A stretch of 64,000 nucleotides of DNA, taken from NCBI RefSeq assembly GCF_030532965.1, contig NZ_JAUNKC010000012.1, forward strand, positions 1 through 64,000, read 5' to 3'. The translations under genes were made by a program, and so were the position numbers. Positions 58,312 through 64,000 of the stretch are shown piece after piece. Within the stretch, counting starts at the first letter, position 1. The number at the start of each line of letters is the position of its first letter. This DNA is from Corynebacterium sp. (GTDB taxonomy: Bacteria; Actinomycetota; Actinomycetes; Mycobacteriales; Mycobacteriaceae). The notes beneath the pieces were generated by a model. The model was not told the DNA's origin. It searched no databases and saw only the letters and a program-made list of their open reading frames with translations.

Positions 58312-58695
58312 GTGGCACGTGTCAAGCGCTCACTCAACGCCAAGAAGAAGCGTCGCGAGATTCTGAAGTCCGCCAAGGGCTACCGGGGTCAGCGTTCCCG
58401 CCTGTACCGTAAGGCAAAGGAACAGTGGCTGCACTCCATGACTTACGCTTACCGCGATCGTCGCGCACGTAAGTCCGAGTTCCGAAAGCTGTGGATCACT
58501 CGTATCAACGCCGCAGCTCGCATGAACGACATCACGTACAACCGTCTGATCCAGGGCCTGAAGCTCGCTGGCATTGAGGTTGACCGCAAGATTCTCGCAG
58601 AACTGGCAGTTAACGATTTCGCTGCATTCTCGGCAATCTGCGACGCTGCAAAGGCTGCGCTGCCTGCAGACGTAAACGCACCAAAGGCTGCTTAA
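58312..58695 (+). CDS. rplT: 50S ribosomal protein L20
   Basis: 127 residues, GTG start with AAGGAAG upstream. [20 protein letters not shown] and the middle [20 protein letters not shown] match L20. L20 binds 23S rRNA and in other bacteria represses its own operon. The tail is Ala-rich. A terminator follows. Confidence 0.98.
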   Translation: MARVKRSLNAKKKRREILKSAKGYRGQRSRLYRKAKEQWLHSMTYAYRDRRARKSEFRKLWITRINAAARMNDITYNRLIQGLKLAGIEVDRKILAELAVNDFAAFSAICDAAKAALPADVNAPKAA

Positions 58696-58713
58696 GTTCT
58701 AGGGCGCATTTTC

Positions 58714-58755
58714 AACTGCTTCCGTTCCACTACGACAACTGGAATGGAGGCAGTT
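58714..58755 (+). terminator. Intrinsic terminator of the infC operon
   Basis: AACTGCTTCCGTTCCA pairs with TGGAATGGAGGCAGTT, with one or two mismatches, and runs into TTTTCGTTT. It begins 18 bases after the rplT stop. Confidence 0.85.
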
Positions 58756-58773
58756 TTCGTTTGCGGGTAACCA

Positions 58774-58821
58774 AAGTGGGCGTTATGGAGATCAAAAGAC
58801 TGATGTCCATAACGCCCACTT
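58774..58821 (-). terminator. 16-bp perfect inverted repeat after the cstR-like gene
   Basis: AAGTGGGCGTTATGGA at 58774-58789 and TCCATAACGCCCACTT at 58806-58821 form a perfect stem with a 16-base loop. It ends 8 bases from the stop of the cstR-like gene, so it probably terminates that operon on the minus strand; no long T-run is present. Confidence 0.65.
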
Positions 58822-58829
58822 CAGCGGTT

Positions 58830-59087
58830 TTAGCTAAGCGATAAGAAGAGTTTTTCTAGTTTCGCCTGGTCAAGTTCCGTGCCTTCTTCGCGGAGGCATT
58901 TTTTCATGCCTACCGCAATGATGGAAAAACCAGCTTTGTCTATTGCTTTGGAAACGGCCGCCAGTTGGGTGATTGCAGCTTCACATTCCTCACCGTCCTC
59001 AAGCATGCGGATCACTGCGGCGAGTTGTCCGTTAGCGCGCTTGAGACGGGTGATGGATGCTTTTACTTCTTCTGGTTCTAAATGCAT
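58830..59087 (-). CDS. CstR-like (CsoR/RcnR family) persulfide-sensing repressor
   Basis: 85 residues, four-helix DUF156 fold: ITRLKRANGQLAAVIRMLED, EECEAAITQLAAVSKAIDKA, then SIIAVGMKKCL. Cys35 and Cys64 are 29 residues apart, as in CsoR and CstR. The His that binds copper in CsoR is replaced by Gly60, so this should be a dithiol sulfane-sulfur sensor of the CstR type and not a copper sensor. Last gene of the operon with the rhodanese-fused reductase and the zinc-ribbon protein, 6 bases after the former. It most likely represses that operon by binding the palindromes at 60905-60942. Confidence 0.88.
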   Translation of the reverse strand: MHLEPEEVKASITRLKRANGQLAAVIRMLEDGEECEAAITQLAAVSKAIDKAGFSIIAVGMKKCLREEGTELDQAKLEKLFLSLS

Positions 59088-59093
59088 ACTGGC

Positions 59094-60701
59094 CTACACT
59101 AATCGAGAATGCGACCATGTTACATAACCACCATCAAGATTTGAAACGGTTATTTCGTGGCCCGAAAGCAGGGATGTAGCGATATGGCCGCGCAGTCCTA
59201 CCTGACAGAAAACGATCGCATTGTCTTTGATTCGCGAGATGTTGTCGCGAAGCTCGTCGACAGGGATATTGATTGCTCCCGGAATGGTGCCAGCGGCGAA
59301 TTCGGCAGCGGTCCGAACGTCGATAAGCTGCACTCCGGTCTTTTCTTCGATCTCGTGCCACTGGATGCTGGGTTCGCTGTTCTTCCGATTGTCCGCAACC
59401 ATCCCCGCAATGTTAACGGGGTCCTTCGCAGAGCCAAATTGTGGAGCGTAGGCCAATTCCAGGTCGGCAAGGTCAGTTGCAGTTAAACCTGCACGCATTG
59501 CTGTGGCGATGACGTCAATGCGCTTATCGACGCCAGCATCGCCGACCACTTGAGCGCCGAGGATTGCGTCGGTGTCTGCATCAATAACGAGCTTGATGTG
59601 GATTGGTGTCGCGCCAGGGTAATACCCAGCATGGTCGCCAGGGTGAACGTGAACCACCCGAACATTGCGGCCAGCGCTGCGTGCCCGACGTTCATTCCAG
59701 CCAGTGACGGCGGCGGCCAACCCGAAGACACCAACAATCGCGGTTGCCTGGGTGGACGTACGGCTAACGTTGCGGCCGCTTATGATGTCAGCTACAAGTC
59801 GACCATTACGATTTGCGGTCTGCGCAAGAGGGATGAGCTGGTCGCTGCCGTCAATAGCATCGCGTTTCTCGGCAGCATCGCCCAACGCGAAGATGTTGGG
59901 GATATTGGTTCGCAGTTGGTCATTGACTTTGATTCCGCTGCGCTCGCTGATCGCTATTCCAGCTGCGGCAGCCAGTTCTGAATCGGGTACCACGCCGATT
60001 GCTGCGATGACGAGGTCTGCGGGTATTTCTTCCCCGTTAGAAAGCGAAATAGTGGCGTCATTGATTGAGGTTGCCTCGGTACTGGTTAGTACAGTGACAC
60101 CGTTGTCCCGGAGCCGCTGGGTTACAATCCCCGCCATTTCTTGATCAAGCGGTGCGAGAATATGTGGGGCACGTTCAATCAGCGTGACAGACATTCCGCG
60201 ATGTTTGAAGTTTTCGGCAAGCTCCAGGCCGATAAAACCGCCGCCGATGATCGCTGCGGTTTTCGTTTCCGCAGTGAGCTTTTCGACGATTGCGTCTGCA
60301 TCTTCCACCGTTCGTAGCATCGCGGCACGTTCAATGCCGGGAATTGGCGGCGTGATCGGACGAGCGCCGGGGGACAAGACTAGGAAGTCGTATGTTTGGG
60401 TGATCTGACCGTTTGGCGTCTGTACGGTTACTGTTTGGTTTTCTGGATCAATGGCTGTCACGCGATGGTTGACGCGGACATCGATATTGAAGCGATTGGA
60501 CAGTGATTCTGGTGTTTGGAGGAGTAGCGACTCCCGCTCGGGGATGATGCTGCCAACATAGTAGGGCAGGCCGCAGTTTGCGTATGAAACGTGCGGTGAC
60601 GCTTCAAAGACGATGATGTCCATGTTTTCATCTCGACGCCGTAGCCTGGTCGCGGTTGACATGCCGCCAGCGACGCCGCCCACAATCACGGTTGTAGTCA
60701 T
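59094..60701 (-). CDS. CoA-disulfide reductase fused to rhodanese (CoADR-RHD)
   Basis: 535 residues. N-terminal FAD/NAD(P)H pyridine nucleotide-disulfide reductase (1-440) with VIVGGVAGGMSTATRLRRRD, the single active Cys43 in SYANCGLPYY and AAIIGGGFIGLELAENF for the second dinucleotide. C-terminal rhodanese domain (about 455-535) with LIDVRTAAEFAAGTIPGAIN and Cys499 in VFCQVGLRGHIATSLL. Enzymes of this architecture reduce CoA persulfide or polysulfide, which agrees with the adjacent CstR-like gene. It starts 2 bases after the stop of the small zinc-ribbon gene, so the two are coupled. Confidence 0.93.
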   Translation of the reverse strand: MTTTVIVGGVAGGMSTATRLRRRDENMDIIVFEASPHVSYANCGLPYYVGSIIPERESLLLQTPESLSNRFNIDVRVNHRVTAIDPENQTVTVQTPNGQITQTYDFLVLSPGARPITPPIPGIERAAMLRTVEDADAIVEKLTAETKTAAIIGGGFIGLELAENFKHRGMSVTLIERAPHILAPLDQEMAGIVTQRLRDNGVTVLTSTEATSINDATISLSNGEEIPADLVIAAIGVVPDSELAAAAGIAISERSGIKVNDQLRTNIPNIFALGDAAEKRDAIDGSDQLIPLAQTANRNGRLVADIISGRNVSRTSTQATAIVGVFGLAAAVTGWNERRARSAGRNVRVVHVHPGDHAGYYPGATPIHIKLVIDADTDAILGAQVVGDAGVDKRIDVIATAMRAGLTATDLADLELAYAPQFGSAKDPVNIAGMVADNRKNSEPSIQWHEIEEKTGVQLIDVRTAAEFAAGTIPGAINIPVDELRDNISRIKDNAIVFCQVGLRGHIATSLLSGHEITVSNLDGGYVTWSHSRLV

Positions 60702-60703
60702 GG

Positions 60704-60874
60704 TTAGTTTCCCCCAAACAGTTTGGAGAGAAACCCGCCACCGGTTTTCTGCTGGCTGCGGTCACAGGTGCACCACTGTCCAGCGGGTACTTGGGCTTTA
60801 ACTTGGTCGATGTGTTGTCCGCAACCTGCCCAGGTGGTTTTTCCGCAGGATTTACACAGTACTGGTCGGCACAT
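60704..60874 (-). CDS. Small Cys-rich zinc-ribbon-like protein
   Basis: 56 residues that I translated from the minus strand: MCRPVLCKSCGKTTWAGCGQ then HIDQVKAQVPAGQWCTC and a basic/Gly tail. Cys at 2, 7, 10, 18, 35 and 37. Similar short actinobacterial proteins (CKTCGKTTWAGCGQH) are familiar but have no known role. GGAGA lies 6 bases before the ATG. It is first in the operon and overlaps no other gene. A persulfide carrier or metal-binding helper is a guess. Confidence 0.82.
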   Translation of the reverse strand: MCRPVLCKSCGKTTWAGCGQHIDQVKAQVPAGQWCTCDRSQQKTGGGFLSKLFGGN

Positions 60875-60904
60875 AATTTCTCCGTTTCTGAATTATTTTT
60901 TACG

Positions 60905-60942
60905 AGGTACGCTATACCTCAGATATACCCCAGGGGGTATAT
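60905..60942. promoter_or_regulatory. Palindromic operators of the CsoR/CstR type
   Basis: ATATACCCC-AG-GGGGTATAT at 60923-60942 is a perfect 9-bp inverted repeat, the form known for CsoR and CstR operators (TACCCC--GGGGTA). A second, weaker repeat GAGGTA-cgcta-TACCTC is at 60905-60921. They lie 31 bases upstream of the zinc-ribbon gene and 35 bases before the divergent methyltransferase gene. Confidence 0.85.
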
Positions 60943-60977
60943 TTTTCGCAATTTTTAACCGTGCTACAGTCTGAGGA

Positions 60978-61799
60978 ATGGATCTACATTTCGACGAGGC
61001 TTTCACGGAACGAACTCCACGCGTGGTAAACGCTGCAAAACTTCATAAGACGCAGGCGCGAAAGAAGGCGAACCGGTTTATCGTCGAAGGTGAAAATTCG
61101 GTGGAGTCAGCGGTAGCCACCGGAGCGGCAACTGATGTTTTTGTTACCGAGACCGCTGCGGAAAAGTTCGAACCAATCATTCGGATGGCTGGCCATATGA
61201 ATGTGTATGTGCACCCGATTACGGAAAAAGCAGCGAAAAGTTTGTCGGACACATCAACCACCACCGGACTGTTCGCTATTTGTACGCCGGTACTGTGGCC
61301 GCTAGCCAAAGCCCTCAGCGGAAAACCAACATTGGTGAGTGTTCCGGTGCGAACAAATGATCCTGGCAATGCGGGCACACTTATCCGCGTGTCGGATGCG
61401 GTCGGAGCAGACGCTGTGATCTTTGCGGGGGAGACGGTGGACCCTCACTCCTCGAAAGTGGTCCGCTCCTCGGCCGGATCGCTGTTCCATGTGCCAGTAT
61501 CCCGGGAAACCAACATAGATGCGGTGCTGAAAAAGCTCCGGGCGCAAGGGCTACAAATTATCGCTACTGCTGCGGACGGCGAAGTCTCGCTGGATGAGGC
61601 CGATTCCATATTGCGTGAACCAACTGCGTGGTTATTCGGCAACGAGGCACACGGACTGGGCGAAGATTTATTGCAGCAAGCTGACCACCGGATTCGTATA
61701 CCGATTCGTGGTAGGGCCGAGTCGTTGAATCTCGCAACCGCAGCTGCGATTTGCCTTTATGAGTCCGCCAAGGTGCAAAACCAATCAGACCAAAGCTGA
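60978..61799 (+). CDS. TrmH/SpoU-type RNA 2'-O-methyltransferase
   Basis: 273 residues. An N-terminal substrate-binding domain (1-110; RKKANRFIVEGENSVESAV) precedes the SPOUT fold with motif 1 NDPGNAGTLIRVSDAVGADA, motif 2 WLFGNEAHGLGEDLLQQ and motif 3 IPIRGRAESLNLATAAAICL. The target is a tRNA or rRNA 2'-OH. Position before pheS-pheT is shared by actinobacterial relatives. ATG at 60978 after TCTGAGGA. Confidence 0.95.
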   Translation: MDLHFDEAFTERTPRVVNAAKLHKTQARKKANRFIVEGENSVESAVATGAATDVFVTETAAEKFEPIIRMAGHMNVYVHPITEKAAKSLSDTSTTTGLFAICTPVLWPLAKALSGKPTLVSVPVRTNDPGNAGTLIRVSDAVGADAVIFAGETVDPHSSKVVRSSAGSLFHVPVSRETNIDAVLKKLRAQGLQIIATAADGEVSLDEADSILREPTAWLFGNEAHGLGEDLLQQADHRIRIPIRGRAESLNLATAAAICLYESAKVQNQSDQS

Positions 61800-61827
61800 C
61801 CTTTGGCAAAGCGGTCGTTTGGGCTAG

Positions 61828-62907
<1,080 letters not shown>

Positions 62908-62925
62908 TCTCAAAGGACGATAACA

Positions 62926-64000
62926 ATGCTTATTTCGCAAAGCTGGCTTACTAAACTCCTGCGTGCTTCCAACCCCGAATGGCACGGAGTGACACCTGAA
63001 GAACTCGACGCGGGATTCGTTCGCGTGGGGTTCGAAACCGAAGGATTTAGCAGTATTCCGGAAACCACCGGTCCGCTGGTTATTGGTCGGGTAGAGACCA
63101 TTGAGGAACTCGAAGGCTTTAAGAAACCCATCAGGCACTGCATGGTGAATGTTGGCGAAGCCAACGGCACCGGCGAGTTGCAATCGATTGTCTGCGGTGC
63201 ACGCAATTTCGTCGAAGGCTCAACAGTGGTGGTTGCCCTGCCTGGGTCCGTTTTGCCCGGAAACTTCGCGATTTCCGCGCGCGAAACATACGGCCGGATG
63301 TCGGCCGGAATGATCTGTTCCGCCGCTGAACTGGGACTTACGGATAAATCCTCCGGCATTATGACCCTCGATCCCAGCGTTGGGGAACCTGGTGTGGACG
63401 CACGTCCAATCCTCGAATTAGACGATACTGTTTTCGACGTAAACATCACGCCCGATCGCGGTTATGCACTTTCTGCCCGCGGACTAAGCCGGGAGCTTGC
63501 TTCGGCTTTCAACCTTAGATTTGTTGAGCCAGTGGCGATCACCAGCAATAGTGCTGGTGGAGCTGGTGGACCTAACCTCAGGATTGATCCGGAAACCAAA
63601 ACTCGTCGATTTGGGGTGAAATTGGTTTCAGGAATCGACCCGACCGCGCAAACCCCATACTGGATGCAGCGGGAGTTGATGCTTGCAGGCCAGCGACCAG
63701 TAAACGCAGCGACTGACGTTACCAACTACGTCATGCTGTTGCTGGGGCAGCCTATGCACGCGTTTGACGCTGACAAGATTACTGGCGGCTTGGTTGTGCG
63801 TACCGCTAAAGCTGGTGAAAAGCTCACCACACTGGATCACGTCGAACGCACTCTTGACAGTGAAGATGTCGTTATTTGTGACGATAACGGCATTCAAAGC
63901 TTGGCAGGTGTTATGGGGGGCTCGACCTCCGAGATTTCCGACGACACCACTAACGTGTATTTCGAGGCGGCCAACTGGGACCCAATCACTACCGCCCGTA
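62926..64000 (+). CDS. pheT: Phenylalanyl-tRNA synthetase beta subunit, cut by the window end
   Basis: The first 358 residues are present; the family has about 830. ATG with AAAGGACG upstream. The tRNA-binding domain (about 45-155; GFKKPIRHCMVNVGE, IVCGARNF) and the start of the B3/B4 editing domain (DVNITPDRGYALSARGLSRE, ATDVTNYVMLLLGQPMHAFD) are seen. The sequence runs off the end of the window in frame. Confidence 0.97.
   Translation, partial: MLISQSWLTKLLRASNPEWHGVTPEELDAGFVRVGFETEGFSSIPETTGPLVIGRVETIEELEGFKKPIRHCMVNVGEANGTGELQSIVCGARNFVEGSTVVVALPGSVLPGNFAISARETYGRMSAGMICSAAELGLTDKSSGIMTLDPSVGEPGVDARPILELDDTVFDVNITPDRGYALSARGLSRELASAFNLRFVEPVAITSNSAGGAGGPNLRIDPETKTRRFGVKLVSGIDPTAQTPYWMQRELMLAGQRPVNAATDVTNYVMLLLGQPMHAFDADKITGGLVVRTAKAGEKLTTLDHVERTLDSEDVVICDDNGIQSLAGVMGGSTSEISDDTTNVYFEAANWDPITTAR

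Noticed and set aside
58830..59087. Copper-sensing CsoR
   Set aside because: The His of the Cys-His-Cys site is Gly60, and the neighbours concern sulfane sulfur, so CstR is preferred.

Overview
The window reads as a Corynebacterium chromosome segment of moderate GC. The order polA, rpsA, ptsG, coaE, uvrB, usp, uvrA, infC-rpmI-rplT, pheS-pheT is the order I know from Corynebacterium glutamicum, and PtsG closely matches the glucose EIIBCA of that genus. The actinobacterial character is supported by an inactive proofreading domain in Pol I, a DUF2339 membrane protein, a HelR/HelD-type ATPase and GTG/TTG starts. I cannot name the species; a pyruvate formate-lyase cluster implies a facultative fermenter.

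Layout. 1-3030: a tRNA with anticodon CAA and divergent polA. 3298-30952: an accessory block dominated by nine relatives of one large protein family (811, 353, 1101, 1104, 1022, 137, 1073, 1043 and 839 residues), all on the plus strand. Interspersed are a PepSY-like lipoprotein, a 63-residue protein, an amidase and two small immunity-like proteins. 30949-34408: a pyruvate formate-lyase cluster on the minus strand (pflB, a separate glycyl-radical domain gene, pflA). 34841-41617: a methyltransferase, rpsA, a GNAT protein, a beta-helix protein and an AspT/YidE-type transporter. 41618-54562: ptsG, coaE, uvrB, two Usp proteins, HelR, a DoxX-like protein, an MBL hydrolase and uvrA. 54621-58695: DUF2339 protein and infC-rpmI-rplT. 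58830-60942: a sulfane-sulfur operon (zinc-ribbon protein, CoA-disulfide reductase fused to rhodanese, CstR-like repressor) with palindromic operators. 60978-64000: an rRNA/tRNA methyltransferase, pheS and the start of pheT.

The most interesting part is the paralog array. Its members share an N-terminal domain of about 350 residues, most add a central domain, and five add a C-terminal domain. One natural member is the N-domain alone and one has lost about 900 internal residues. One member, and the first 180 bases of the next, lie in a block with extreme strand composition (G-poor, C/A-rich), although its closest visible relative next door has the opposite bias. I cannot assign a function; the central domain reminds me of DUF6493-type proteins of Streptomyces. 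Other notable points are the split pyruvate formate-lyase, the CstR-type operon with its operator, an infC gene starting with ATC, and a 13-base word (GGCGTCGAAAAGC) present seven times in 64 kb.
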